20,088 nucleotides of DNA from Bacillaceae bacterium (GTDB taxonomy: Bacteria; Bacillota; Bacilli; Bacillales; Amphibacillaceae): NCBI GenBank assembly GCA_030152985.1, contig JASLIE010000013.1, positions 1-20,088 on the forward strand, in the 5' to 3' direction. A program made the position numbers and the translations under genes. Positions 7,797 through 18,867 of the stretch are shown one piece after another. The first letter of the stretch is position 1, and each line of letters opens with the position of its first letter. The notes beneath the pieces are model-generated. The model saw nothing but the letters and a program-made list of their open reading frames with translations. It made no database searches and was not told where the DNA came from.

Positions 7797-9329
7797 GTGA
7801 CTAAACGCGCATTGATTAGTGTATCAGATAAAACAGGTATTATTGAATTTGCAAGTGGGTTAATTGATTTAGGCTATGAGATTCTCTCAACAGGTGGGAC
7901 CTTAAGGACGCTTACAGAAGCAGGTCTTGATGCGGTTGCAGTAGATGAGATTACTGGTTTTCCTGAAATTTTAGGTGGCAGAGTCAAAACACTTCATCCA
8001 AACATACATGGCGGCTTGCTTGCTAAACGTTCATCAAAGGAACATTTAGCTGAGCTTCAGGCAAATGAGATCGGTTTAATTGACCTCCTTGTCGTCAACC
8101 TTTATCCCTTTAAAGAGACCCTTGCAAAAGCAGGAGTTTCTCATGAAGAAGTGATTGAAAATATTGATATAGGTGGACCGACCATGTTACGTGCTGCAGC
8201 TAAAAACTATGAAGACCTTGCAGTCATTGTTAATCCGGCCAAGTATAATTGGCTGCTTGAAGCATTAAAAAATAAGGAACTAACAAAAGAAACAAGGCTC
8301 GAACTTGCAGCTGAAGTCTTTCGACACACAGCTCACTATGATGCCATGATTGCTCAATACTTTACAGAGAAGACAGGTGAACTGTTTACACCGACTTTAA
8401 CCCGTACTTTTGAAGAAGTTCAGGCTTTGCGTTATGGTGAAAATCCACATCAAGAAGCGAGATTCTATGAGATACCGAACTACCAAGGGGTAAGCTTGGC
8501 AACGGCTAAACAACTTCATGGAAAAGAGCTCTCATATAATAATATTCAAGATGCAAATGCGGCTTTAGAGATCGTCTTAGAATATGAACAGGCCGCTGCT
8601 GTGGCTGTTAAACATATGAACCCATGTGGAATTGGTTTAGCAACTGATTTAACTCAAGCATTTAAGCGTGCTTATGATGCAGATCCAATTTCTATTTTTG
8701 GTGGGATTATCGCTGTAAATCGTGAGGTCGATCTTGATACAGCTAAGCAAATGAGTGAGATTTTCTTAGAAATCGTGATTGCACCGAGTTTTTCAGCTGA
8801 AGCCTTAGAAATTTTAAGCCAGAAGAAAAATATTCGCCTATTAACAATTCCAATGGAAGGTGACATTGATGTCTATGAAAAAATGACATCTGTTAAAGGC
8901 GGTATGCTCGTTCAAACAAATGACAATGGCAGAATTACCCGTGATGATTTAGAAGTTGTTACAGAGATTGCTCCGACAGAAGAAGAAATAGAGGATTTAT
9001 TGTTTGCTTGGAATGCGGTTAAGCATGTGAAATCAAATGCTATTGTACTTGCTAAAGATAATCAGACGGTTGGTATCGGAGCCGGTCAGATGAACCGAAT
9101 TGGTGCAGCTGAAATTGCAATCGAACAAGCAAAAGATAAGGCAAAAGGAGCAAGTCTTGCCTCAGATGCCTTCTTTCCAATGCCAGATACAGTCACGCGA
9201 GCGATTGAGGCGGGTGTGACAGCGATTATTCAACCAGGTGGTTCTAAGCGGGATCAAGAATCAATTGATGTATGCAATGAAAATAAGGTTGCGATGGTTG
9301 TCACAAAGATGCGTCACTTTAAACATTAA
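7797..9329 (+). CDS. purH: Bifunctional AICAR transformylase / IMP cyclohydrolase PurH
   Basis: PurH performs the last two steps to IMP. The N-terminal MGS-like domain is the cyclohydrolase, with ISVSDKTG, LSTGGT and GGRVKTLHPNIHGG. The rest is the transformylase, with LRYGENPHQ, LHGKELSYNN and AVKHMNPCGIG containing the Lys-His pair. The 510-residue length is typical. The GTG start has AAGGAG 8 nt upstream. Its substrate AICAR normally comes from PurC plus PurB, neither encoded in this window, so those enzymes must be elsewhere for the gene to work in a full pathway. AICAR from histidine synthesis could also feed it. Confidence 0.97.
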   Translation: MTKRALISVSDKTGIIEFASGLIDLGYEILSTGGTLRTLTEAGLDAVAVDEITGFPEILGGRVKTLHPNIHGGLLAKRSSKEHLAELQANEIGLIDLLVVNLYPFKETLAKAGVSHEEVIENIDIGGPTMLRAAAKNYEDLAVIVNPAKYNWLLEALKNKELTKETRLELAAEVFRHTAHYDAMIAQYFTEKTGELFTPTLTRTFEEVQALRYGENPHQEARFYEIPNYQGVSLATAKQLHGKELSYNNIQDANAALEIVLEYEQAAAVAVKHMNPCGIGLATDLTQAFKRAYDADPISIFGGIIAVNREVDLDTAKQMSEIFLEIVIAPSFSAEALEILSQKKNIRLLTIPMEGDIDVYEKMTSVKGGMLVQTNDNGRITRDDLEVVTEIAPTEEEIEDLLFAWNAVKHVKSNAIVLAKDNQTVGIGAGQMNRIGAAEIAIEQAKDKAKGASLASDAFFPMPDTVTRAIEAGVTAIIQPGGSKRDQESIDVCNENKVAMVVTKMRHFKH

Positions 9330-9349
9330 AAGATAAAGGGTGTATATAA

Positions 9350-10594
9350 ATGAAAATATTAGTTGTCGGCCGTGGGGGTCGTGAACATAGTGTAATTATG
9401 CACTTAGTGAAAAGTAGTCGTGTCAGTAAAGTTTTTGCAGCGCCGGGGAATGGGGGCATGGAAGAGCTTGCTGAATGTGTAGCCATTGATGAGATGGAAA
9501 TTGATAAATTGATTGATTTTGCCAAGGCAGAAGCCATTGATTTAACAATTGTTGGTCCTGAAAATCCTCTGAATGCAGGAATTGCTGATGCATTTGAAGC
9601 AGCAGGCTTGAAGATTTTTGCACCACGTAAAAATGCAGCCATTCTTGAAGGAAGTAAGAGCTTTGCTAAGGAGTTTATGGTTAAAGAAGGCATTCCAACG
9701 GCTAAATATGAGACATTTACAGAGGCCGAAAAAGCAAAAGCATACATAAAAGAAGAGGGCGCACCAATTGTAATTAAAGCAGATGGTTTAGCTGAAGGAA
9801 AAGGTGTGATTGTTGCGACAACAGTTGAAGAAGCCTTAAATGCCATTGATGAAATGATGGTAGAAAAAGCCTTTGCTGAGGCGGGACAAAAAATTGTTGT
9901 TGAAGAATTCTTAGACGGTCGTGAATTTTCGCTTATTGCCTTTGTTCATGAGAGTAATGTCTTTCCTATGTTAGCAGCTCGTGACCATAAGCGTGCCTAT
10001 GACCATGACCAAGGACCAAATACAGGTGGTATGGGATCATTTGCGCCAGTTCCAGATATCACTGAAGATATTTTAGCTTACACAACTGAACATGTCTTGC
10101 AAAAGGCAGCAGATGGTCTGATGAAGGCTAGTCGTCCTTTTACAGGTATTTTATATGCAGGTTTAATGCAGACAGACTCAGGCACAAAAGTAATCGAGTT
10201 TAATACACGTTTTGGTGATCCTGAAACCCAAGTTGTCTTACCCCTACTTAAAAATGATCTCGTTCAAGTCATTCTCGATGTCATGGAGGGTAAAGATCCA
10301 GGACTCGAATGGAAAAATCAAGCCTGTGTAGGTGTAGTGGTTGCATCTAAAGGTTATCCAGGTGAGTATGAAAAAGGAATTTTAATTCCTAAAAAAGAAG
10401 TGAGTCAAGACACATTTGTCGTTCAAGCAGGAACGAAACAAACAAAAGAAGGACTGGTTTCAAATGGTGGACGCGTCTTACTTGTTGGAAGTACAGGAAA
10501 AGATTTAGCTGAAGCAGCAGATAAGGCTTATAACTATCTTGATGTTTTTGATGAGTCAGATGACTTCTTTTATCGAACTGATATTAGTAGATAA
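9350..10594 (+). CDS. purD: Phosphoribosylamine-glycine ligase PurD
   Basis: PurD joins glycine to phosphoribosylamine, the PurF product, giving GAR. It is an ATP-grasp enzyme. The N-terminal VVGRGGREH, TIVGPE, ATP-grasp KADGLAEGKGV, DHKRAYD, GPNTGGMG and EFNTRFGDPETQ are visible, and 414 residues is normal. The ATP-grasp loop reads GLAEGKGV where GLAAGKGV is the usual form. The ATG has AAAGGG 9 nt upstream. It is the last gene of the operon, directly followed by a strong terminator. Phosphoribosylamine is short-lived, so PurD partly sets how much PurF product is used. Confidence 0.96.
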   Translation: MKILVVGRGGREHSVIMHLVKSSRVSKVFAAPGNGGMEELAECVAIDEMEIDKLIDFAKAEAIDLTIVGPENPLNAGIADAFEAAGLKIFAPRKNAAILEGSKSFAKEFMVKEGIPTAKYETFTEAEKAKAYIKEEGAPIVIKADGLAEGKGVIVATTVEEALNAIDEMMVEKAFAEAGQKIVVEEFLDGREFSLIAFVHESNVFPMLAARDHKRAYDHDQGPNTGGMGSFAPVPDITEDILAYTTEHVLQKAADGLMKASRPFTGILYAGLMQTDSGTKVIEFNTRFGDPETQVVLPLLKNDLVQVILDVMEGKDPGLEWKNQACVGVVVASKGYPGEYEKGILIPKKEVSQDTFVVQAGTKQTKEGLVSNGGRVLLVGSTGKDLAEAADKAYNYLDVFDESDDFFYRTDISR

Positions 10595-10596
10595 GC

Positions 10597-10636
10597 AAAA
10601 AGTTACCTAAAGTCGAACTTTAGGTAACTTTTTCTT
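10597..10636 (+). terminator. Terminator of the pur operon
   Basis: A perfect 16-bp inverted repeat, AAAAAGTTACCTAAAG (10597-10612) and its complement (10618-10633), closes a 5-nt loop TCGAA. It starts 3 nt after the purD stop. The 3' arm ends in a T run, and the A run on the 5' arm would give a T run on the other strand, so it could act in both directions. Confidence 0.93.
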
Positions 10637-10716
10637 ATTGCTTTTTAATTTTTTAAATTACTTAAATCTATCTGTCACAAGTCGTTCAAAAATATGCATA
10701 AAAATAGTAAGAAGTG

Positions 10717-10725
10717 TGTTAATAT
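10717..10725 (+). promoter_or_regulatory. Possible extended -10 promoter for yerA
   Basis: TGTTAATAT (TG at 10717, TAATAT 10720-10725) is an imperfect extended -10 about 33 nt before yerA. No good -35 is visible. A promoter is expected here because yerA follows a strong terminator, but the exact site is uncertain. Confidence 0.3.
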
Positions 10726-10758
10726 AAGTATATCTTAAGTTATTGGAGCGTTGGTAAT

Positions 10759-12498
10759 ATGATTGAAGAAAATAGATTTTGGAGGAATAAGGATTTACGT
10801 GAGCATGTCGCGGTCCTAGACGAAACAATTCAACCTACTCTTATTCTAAAAGATGGTAGGTATTTAAATGTGTACACGAAGAAATGGACGAATGCACATA
10901 TATGGATTTACAAAGATCGAATTATCTATGTAGGAAAAAACTTGCCAAAAGACACGACAGATGTTGAAATGGTTGATTGTGTCGGTCAATATATTGTACC
11001 AGGTTATATTGAACCCCACGCACATCCTTTTTTATTATATAACCCCGAAGAGTTGGCACATCACGCAGCTCACTATGGGACAACAACCCTCATCAACGAT
11101 AACTTAACGTTGATTAATTTAAAGGATAAAAAGAAAGCGTTATCACTCTTGGATTATTTTGAAGCTTTGCCAGTCTCAATGTTTTGGTGGGGCCGTTATG
11201 ATGCTCAGACATCGCTTCATGTTGAAGGGGATCAGATTGAAAAAGAAGATTTATTAAAGTGGCTTTCGCATCCATCCATTGTGCTCGGGGGTGAGTTAAC
11301 CTCATCAGCTCATTTATTAGATGGAGATGACCGTTTGCTTTACTGGATTCAGGAAACTAAAAAGTTAAAGAAACCTATTGAGGGAAACTTAATTAATGCA
11401 TCTGAAGAAATGCTAATGAAGATGAAACTATTAGGTGTGACCAGTGATCATGAAGCAAAAACAGGCCAGCAAGCCTATGAACGAATCGAACAAGGTTACC
11501 ATGTGACCTTAAGAGAGTCTTCTCTTTACCCACACATGGCAGAGATTTTATCTGAACTTGAAAAAACAGGTTTAGACTACTTTGATAATATCAGTTTTAC
11601 AACAGACGCTTCAGCTCCTCATACATTAAAGGGTGGCTTAATTAATCAGTGTATTCAAATTGCAATCGATCAGGGAATACCACCGATTGAAGCTTACCGA
11701 ATGGGATCTTATAATACAGCTAAACATTATGGTTTAGATGATGTATTTGGCAGTATTGCACCGGGAAAAATCGCACATCTAAATATATTATATGATGCCC
11801 ATGACCCAACACCACTTAGTGTGATTGCTAAGGGTGAGTGGATTGTAAGGGATGGGGTTTTAAATCAATTTAAAGAGCAGATGAACTGGCCAATGTTTGC
11901 AATGGAGCCAATCACATATGATTGGGATGTAACAGCAGACGACCTGCAATTTTCTATTCCTATTGGTTTAGAAGTAGTTGATGACATCACTCTGAAAGCT
12001 TACCCTGTACCAACCGATATTACAGCTGATTTGTTACCAGAGGATTCAAATGATGCATTTTTACTTGTCATTAATCGTCAAGGTAGTTGGCGTGTTAATA
12101 CGGTCATCCGTAATTTTACAAGTGTAGGTGGACTTGCAACATCGATTTCAACCAATGGAAATGTCGTAATAATCGGGAAAAATAAACAAGATATGTTACG
12201 TGCATGGAAGCGGATGAAGGCGATTGGTGGTGGGATTGTACTTTCTCATGCTGGGGAAATAATCTATGAACTTAATTTACAATTAAATGGTACAATGTTT
12301 GTAGGTGGTATGGAGCAGTTAATCGAGAAGGAAGCAAAGTTAAATGAATTATTGAAATCATTTGGTTATCAGAAAGAACATCCGATTTTTAATTTAATCT
12401 TTCTATCTGCAACTCACCTGCCCTATGTGCGTATTACAGAGCAAGGAATTTATGATGTTTTAAAGCGTAAAACAATTGTTCCTGCTAATATGCGCTAA
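10759..12498 (+). CDS. yerA: YerA-like amidohydrolase, adenine deaminase family
   Basis: This is a 579-residue member of the adenine deaminase (Ade/YerA) branch of the amidohydrolases. The family hydrolyses adenine to hypoxanthine at a metal site, but YerA itself has no firmly assigned substrate known to me. The sequence has the metal-binding HAH (His87, His89) in EPHAHPF, GGELT, SDHEAKTG, the VTLRESS stretch, FTTDASAP with the conserved Asp, and GSIAPGKIAHLNIL near the end of the barrel. The histidine of the GH-x-PG motif is replaced: the segment reads EGNLINAS with Asn210, where B. subtilis YerA has EGHFPGAS as I recall. Catalysis may therefore differ. ATG with TTGGAG about 10 nt upstream. 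It begins the yerA-yerB-yerC group, as in B. subtilis. Confidence 0.85.
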   Translation: MIEENRFWRNKDLREHVAVLDETIQPTLILKDGRYLNVYTKKWTNAHIWIYKDRIIYVGKNLPKDTTDVEMVDCVGQYIVPGYIEPHAHPFLLYNPEELAHHAAHYGTTTLINDNLTLINLKDKKKALSLLDYFEALPVSMFWWGRYDAQTSLHVEGDQIEKEDLLKWLSHPSIVLGGELTSSAHLLDGDDRLLYWIQETKKLKKPIEGNLINASEEMLMKMKLLGVTSDHEAKTGQQAYERIEQGYHVTLRESSLYPHMAEILSELEKTGLDYFDNISFTTDASAPHTLKGGLINQCIQIAIDQGIPPIEAYRMGSYNTAKHYGLDDVFGSIAPGKIAHLNILYDAHDPTPLSVIAKGEWIVRDGVLNQFKEQMNWPMFAMEPITYDWDVTADDLQFSIPIGLEVVDDITLKAYPVPTDITADLLPEDSNDAFLLVINRQGSWRVNTVIRNFTSVGGLATSISTNGNVVIIGKNKQDMLRAWKRMKAIGGGIVLSHAGEIIYELNLQLNGTMFVGGMEQLIEKEAKLNELLKSFGYQKEHPIFNLIFLSATHLPYVRITEQGIYDVLKRKTIVPANMR

Positions 12499-12515
12499 AT
12501 AAGGAGGAAGACTGG

Positions 12516-13499
12516 ATGAAACGTTTGGTGATTTTAAGTTTAATGATTGGACTCTTAGTAAGTTGTTCACCCGCGTCACAAGAAGAAACAAAAGAAGTCG
12601 AAAACTATCCATTAACAGGACTCGAGGCTCAAGGGGAAATCAATCGCCCTGTCGCGGTCATGGTGAATAATCAAAATGAAGCACGTCCTCAGTCAGGGCT
12701 CTCTCAGGCTGATTTGGTTATCGAAGCCCTAGCAGAAGGAAATATTACTCGTTTTATGGCAATCTATCAAAGTGAAGAACCTGATGTTGTAGGACCGGTC
12801 AGGAGTGCAAGAGAGTACTTTTTTGATCTTGCTAAAGCCTATGATGCCATCTATGTGTATCATGGTTCAGCTAAGTTTATTCAGAAAATTTTAGATGACT
12901 CCGGTGTCGACTATTTAAATGGTGCAAAATATGATGATAATGGTGTTTTATTTAAGCGTGAAAGCTTTAGACGAGCACCACATAATTCTTACTTGCAATA
13001 TGCTGCTGTTTTTGATCAAGCAGAAAAGCTTAGCTATGACTTAACTAATCAAACGACTGCACTTCCTTTTATCGACGGTGAAGACTTGATTGGAGAGTCA
13101 GTGACTGAATTTCAAGTTCCTTATTCAAGTTCAAATGATCCTTTAATTAGCTATAAATATGATTCAGAACAAGCGAAATACAGTCGCTTTGAAAAAGAAC
13201 AAACAGTTGAGCTAGACTCAGATGAGCCCGTTTTACTTGATAATGTTTTTGTTATTGAAGCTAAGCACTCAATTATTGATGATGAAGGCAGACGATTTAT
13301 TGATCTTACTTCTGGTGGAAAAGGCATGCTTTTTCAAAAAGGAAAAGCACAAAAAGTTGACTGGATAAATGAAGGTGGTAAAATTATTCCAGTGAAAGAA
13401 GAGTTAGATGTCGGCTTTATTCCAGGTAAAACATGGATTAATATTATTCCAGATGAGATAGGAATCGATCGCATCCAAACGAATTTTAGCGCGGAGTAA
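12516..13499 (+). CDS. yerB: DUF3048 lipoprotein YerB
   Basis: This is a predicted lipoprotein, exported and anchored at the membrane. The N terminus has a lysine-arginine start, a hydrophobic stretch and the lipobox LVSC with Cys17 as the lipidation site. The mature part carries the DUF3048 pattern: NYPLTGLEA, RPVAVMVNN, ARPQSGLSQADLV, GNITRFMAIY and GPVRSAREYF, then a C-terminal YerB-type domain beginning about residue 200. The family has no assigned enzyme activity known to me. The 327-residue length is in the normal range. A strong AAGGAGG site precedes the ATG, 17 nt after yerA. yerC follows after 13 nt, which suggests one transcript. Confidence 0.88.
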   Translation: MKRLVILSLMIGLLVSCSPASQEETKEVENYPLTGLEAQGEINRPVAVMVNNQNEARPQSGLSQADLVIEALAEGNITRFMAIYQSEEPDVVGPVRSAREYFFDLAKAYDAIYVYHGSAKFIQKILDDSGVDYLNGAKYDDNGVLFKRESFRRAPHNSYLQYAAVFDQAEKLSYDLTNQTTALPFIDGEDLIGESVTEFQVPYSSSNDPLISYKYDSEQAKYSRFEKEQTVELDSDEPVLLDNVFVIEAKHSIIDDEGRRFIDLTSGGKGMLFQKGKAQKVDWINEGGKIIPVKEELDVGFIPGKTWINIIPDEIGIDRIQTNFSAE

Positions 13500-13512
13500 G
13501 GGGGAGCTTAAG

Positions 13513-13815
13513 GTGCAAATCGATAAGTTAAGAAGTAAGCAACTTGATCAATTATTTGAGGCAATGAAAATGTTAGAAGGAAAAGAAGAATATTATAAAT
13601 TCTTTGATGATATCGCAACAATGAATGAAATACAAGCATTAGCACAACGCTTTCAGGTTGCAAAAATGTTAAATGAAGGTGCAACCTATAATGAAATTGA
13701 AGCTGAAACAAAGGCATCAACAGCGACAATTTCACGTGTCAGACGTGCTTTAACTTACGGAAGTGGCGGATATAAAACGGTTTTATCACGTCTTAGTGAG
13801 GACCTAGAAAAGTAA
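13513..13815 (+). CDS. yerC: YerC/YecD family TrpR-like DNA-binding protein
   Basis: This 100-residue protein matches the TrpR-like YerC/YecD family. It is mostly helical. The helix-turn-helix covers about residues 50-80: AKMLNEGATYNEIEAET is followed by the recognition stretch STATISRVRRAL. The N terminus (MQIDKLRSKQLDQLF) closely resembles B. subtilis YerC as I recall it. Its target and ligand are not evident here. The start is GTG with AAGGGGGAG upstream, 13 nt after yerB. The stop codon lies at the base of a strong terminator, so this gene ends the yerA-yerB-yerC group. Confidence 0.9.
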   Translation: MQIDKLRSKQLDQLFEAMKMLEGKEEYYKFFDDIATMNEIQALAQRFQVAKMLNEGATYNEIEAETKASTATISRVRRALTYGSGGYKTVLSRLSEDLEK

Positions 13816-13855
13816 TCTTACTTCAAAAAATGAAGTAAGATTGCTTTTTTTATTT
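13814..13855 (+). terminator. Terminator after yerC
   Basis: AATCTTACTTCA (13814-13825) and TGAAGTAAGATT (13831-13842) form a perfect 12-bp stem with a 5-nt A loop. A T-rich tail (13845-13855) follows. The stem overlaps the yerC stop codon. Confidence 0.93.
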
Positions 13856-13885
13856 GACATTTTACTCATGCCAAAGCGTGATTTT

Positions 13886-13894
13886 TGGTATACT
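13886..13894 (+). promoter_or_regulatory. Extended -10 promoter for the pcrB-pcrA-ligA-camS operon
   Basis: TGGTATACT (13886-13894) is an extended -10 with hexamer TATACT, 30 nt before pcrB and just after the yerC terminator. A perfect TTGACA at 13854-13859 lies 29 nt upstream, too far to be its normal -35, and no good -35 is seen at 16-18 nt. The extended TG probably compensates. Confidence 0.6.
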
Positions 13895-13924
13895 AAGAGA
13901 GACGAGTAAAAAGGAGTTAAAATT

Positions 13925-14611
13925 ATGCGCAAAAAGTTAAATGAATTAACGCATTTATTTAAACTAGATCCTGCTAAAGAAGTGACTGATTTAGAATTAA
14001 GTCGTTTGGCAGCGTCACTTACAGATGGTTTTATTATTGGTGGAACAGATAAGATTACTGCAGATAATGTGATTGATTTATATTTAAGAACAAGTGAGTT
14101 TGATTTACCTGTCTTTTTAGAGGTGTCAACTATGCAAGCCGTTGTTCCGGGATTTGATGCTTATTTAATTCCAATTGTCTTTAACAGTCAGGATAAAAAA
14201 TGGTTTTTAGATATTCACCATGAAGCGATTAAAACTTTTTATCCATACTTAGATTTAGCGGATATGGTGATTGAAGGTTATTGTATCTTTAACCCAGCAT
14301 CTAAGGTGTATCAAAAAACAGCTTGTTACTTACCAACAAAAGAAGATGCAAGAGCCTATGCTTATATGGCTGAGCATTTTTATCGCCTGCCGGTTTTATA
14401 CGCAGAATACAGCGGCATGTATGGTGATAGAGAAATCATCAAAGCAATGAAGGATGAACTCAAAGAGACCCGTCTTTTTTACGGTGGTGGGATTGATTCA
14501 TATGAAAAAGCACAAGCAATGAAAGAGGTTGCTGATACGATCATTGTCGGAAATGTGATTTATGATGATTTTAAGGCAGCGCTTGAGACAACAAGAGTAA
14601 ATGAAGCTTAA
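13925..14611 (+). CDS. pcrB: Heptaprenylglyceryl phosphate synthase PcrB
   Basis: PcrB is a TIM-barrel prenyltransferase that joins sn-glycerol-1-phosphate to a polyprenyl diphosphate (heptaprenyl in Bacillales), a bacterial relative of the archaeal GGGP synthase. The 228-residue length is normal. Motifs are HLFKLDP at the N terminus, GFIIGGTD, LEVS, VVPGFDAYLIP, EGYCIFNP, AEYSGMYGD, the phosphate-binding LFYGGGI and IIVGNVIYDD. The ATG has AAAAAGGAG upstream. It is the first gene of an operon with pcrA, 20 nt downstream, an association conserved in Bacillus without a known functional link. Confidence 0.95.
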   Translation: MRKKLNELTHLFKLDPAKEVTDLELSRLAASLTDGFIIGGTDKITADNVIDLYLRTSEFDLPVFLEVSTMQAVVPGFDAYLIPIVFNSQDKKWFLDIHHEAIKTFYPYLDLADMVIEGYCIFNPASKVYQKTACYLPTKEDARAYAYMAEHFYRLPVLYAEYSGMYGDREIIKAMKDELKETRLFYGGGIDSYEKAQAMKEVADTIIVGNVIYDDFKAALETTRVNEA

Positions 14612-14631
14612 CTTATAGGGGTGCATATTAA

Positions 14632-16848
14632 ATGGATTTATTATCGGGTTTGAATAAAGAGCAAAAGGCTGCAGTACAGGCGACAGAAGGGCCTTTACTC
14701 ATTATGGCTGGAGCAGGAAGTGGTAAAACACGTGTTTTAACACATCGGATTGCTTATTTAATTGAAGAAAAAGCAATTGCTCCGCAAAATATTTTAGCGA
14801 TTACTTTTACAAATAAAGCAGCGCGAGAAATGAAAGAACGGGTCGAATCGCTTGTAGGACCTGAGAGCAAGTATATTTGGGTTTCAACTTTTCACTCCAT
14901 GTGTGTTCGGATTTTAAGGCGCGACATAGAGCGAATAGGTTACAGTCGTAACTTTATTATTTTAGACAGTTCAGACCAACAAACGGTTATCAAACAGGTC
15001 TTAAAAGACTTGAATTTAGATCCGAAAATGTATGATCCCCGCGCCATAATTGGTCGAATTAGTAATATGAAAAACGAGCTGATTACTGCAGAAGAAAATG
15101 AAACAATAGCAAGTAAGTCGATGAATCCATATGAGATTGACGTCGCAAAAATTTATCAAGCTTATCAAAAAACATTGAGAAAAAACGAAGCCTTAGATTT
15201 TGATGATCTGATTATGCAGACAATTCATTTATTTAAACGTGTCCCAGAAGCGTTAGCTTATTATCAAAATAGATTTCAATACATTCATGTAGATGAGTAT
15301 CAAGATACAAACCACGCGCAATATTATTTAGTTAACCAACTGGCAAGTCGCTTTAAAAACTTGTGTGTTGTGGGTGATTCTGATCAATCGATTTACGCTT
15401 GGCGTGGTGCAAATATTCAAAACATCCTTTCATTTGAAGAAGACTACGCGGATGCTCAAGTCATTCTCTTAGAACAGAATTATCGCTCATCAAAGTCGAT
15501 TTTAGATGCAGCAAATGAGGTCATTAAAAATAATCCAGGTCGTAAGCCGAAAAATTTATGGACAGATAATCCAGACGGTCAAAAAATTAATTATTATCAA
15601 GCTGCATCAGAACGTGACGAGGCTTATTTTATTACTGATACGATTCAAAATAAATTGCAAGAAGGAAAGTATAAGGCGGGCGATTTTGCGGTCTTATACC
15701 GGACAAATGCTCAGTCACGTGCAATTGAGGATGCCTTTATGAAATCAAGCATTAATTATCAAATGATTGGTGGCCAGAGGTTCTATGAGCGTAAAGAAAT
15801 TAAAGATTTAATTGCTTACTTGCGCCTAATTACTAATCCAGATGATGATTTAAGTTTTGAGCGGGTGGTTAATGTACCTAAAAGAGGGGTTGGCGCAGCA
15901 TCGCTTGAGAGGTTAAGGAATTATGCCCTTGCAGCAGACATCTCGCTTTATCAGGCAGCTAAAGAGGTTGATTTTTCAGGAGTACCAAAACGTGCAGCCA
16001 ATTCAATTGCTAAGTTTCAAGCCTTAATTGAAAACCTTTATAAACAACAAGATTACCTTACAGCAACTGATTTGGTTGATGAGGTCCTTGAGAAGTCTGG
16101 CTATGAAGAGATGTTAAAGAGTGAGAAGTCATTAGAATCACAAAGCCGACTTGAAAACTTAGAAGAATTCAAAACGGTTACGCGTGATTTTGAAAAAACA
16201 GCAGAAGATGACGCATCACTTGTTGCTTTTTTAACCGACCTTGCCTTGATTGCTGACATTGACTCGATGGATGAAGAAGTAGATGAAAGTGAAAAAGTAA
16301 CCTTAATGACTTTACACTCAGCTAAAGGATTGGAGTTTCCAGTGGTTTTTCTAATTGGTCTTGAGGAGAATGTTTTCCCGCACAGTCGCTCATTAATTGA
16401 TGATGCGGAGATGGAGGAAGAACGCCGTCTTGCTTATGTAGGGATTACACGTGCAGAAAAAGAGTTGTATTTAACCCACGCTCAAATGCGCAGCTTGTAC
16501 GGTAAGACTAATTTTAATCAAATGAGCCGATTTATTGATGAAATTCCTGAAAACTTAATTGAAGCGGTAGAAGCTAAGCCATCCTTTCAGGCAGCTCCTC
16601 TGAAAAATATAAGGACAACTAGAGACGCAGTCAGTCCACGTAGGAAAACTGTAATTAAAGCTCAAACAACTGGTGCTGAAAATGAAAGCTGGCAAGTTGG
16701 AGATAAGGCAGTTCATAAGGTTTGGGGTGTTGGAACTGTTGTTAAGGTTGAAGGAGCAAATGAAGCGATGGAACTTGATGTGGCCTTCCCAGCTCCGACA
16801 GGAATTAAACGGCTACTCGCAAAATTTGCGCCAATTACGAAACAATAA
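14632..16848 (+). CDS. pcrA: ATP-dependent 3'-5' DNA helicase PcrA (UvrD/Rep family)
   Basis: PcrA is the essential superfamily 1A helicase of Gram-positive bacteria, acting in DNA repair, rolling-circle replication and removal of RecA from DNA. The 738 residues carry the ordered SF1 motifs. Walker A AGAGSGKT is at residues 26-33, ITFTNKAA near 62, STFHS near 87, Walker B DEYQDT near 222, and [13 protein letters not shown] near 247. [21 protein letters not shown] near 561 and [15 protein letters not shown] follow. The last 55 residues ([18 protein letters not shown]) match the small Tudor-like domain that binds RNA polymerase. ATG with TAGGGGTG 8 nt upstream. ligA follows immediately. Confidence 0.98.
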   Translation: MDLLSGLNKEQKAAVQATEGPLLIMAGAGSGKTRVLTHRIAYLIEEKAIAPQNILAITFTNKAAREMKERVESLVGPESKYIWVSTFHSMCVRILRRDIERIGYSRNFIILDSSDQQTVIKQVLKDLNLDPKMYDPRAIIGRISNMKNELITAEENETIASKSMNPYEIDVAKIYQAYQKTLRKNEALDFDDLIMQTIHLFKRVPEALAYYQNRFQYIHVDEYQDTNHAQYYLVNQLASRFKNLCVVGDSDQSIYAWRGANIQNILSFEEDYADAQVILLEQNYRSSKSILDAANEVIKNNPGRKPKNLWTDNPDGQKINYYQAASERDEAYFITDTIQNKLQEGKYKAGDFAVLYRTNAQSRAIEDAFMKSSINYQMIGGQRFYERKEIKDLIAYLRLITNPDDDLSFERVVNVPKRGVGAASLERLRNYALAADISLYQAAKEVDFSGVPKRAANSIAKFQALIENLYKQQDYLTATDLVDEVLEKSGYEEMLKSEKSLESQSRLENLEEFKTVTRDFEKTAEDDASLVAFLTDLALIADIDSMDEEVDESEKVTLMTLHSAKGLEFPVVFLIGLEENVFPHSRSLIDDAEMEEERRLAYVGITRAEKELYLTHAQMRSLYGKTNFNQMSRFIDEIPENLIEAVEAKPSFQAAPLKNIRTTRDAVSPRRKTVIKAQTTGAENESWQVGDKAVHKVWGVGTVVKVEGANEAMELDVAFPAPTGIKRLLAKFAPITKQ

Positions 16849-18867
<2,019 letters not shown>

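Noticed and set aside
9319-9846. 175-codon open frame on the minus strand opposite purD
   Set aside because: It lies wholly within the well-supported purD gene, has low-complexity Ser/Ala-rich composition, no recognisable domain and no convincing ribosome-binding site. It is a shadow of purD codon use.
10681-10693. PurBox-like GTCGTTCAAAAAT upstream of yerA
   Set aside because: Only about 9 of 13 positions match, the central GG is missing, and no partner box occurs 16-17 nt away.
13854-13894. TTGACA at 13854 as the -35 for the pcrB promoter
   Set aside because: The spacing to TATACT is 29 nt, well outside the usual 16-18, and the hexamer overlaps the T-rich tail of the yerC terminator.
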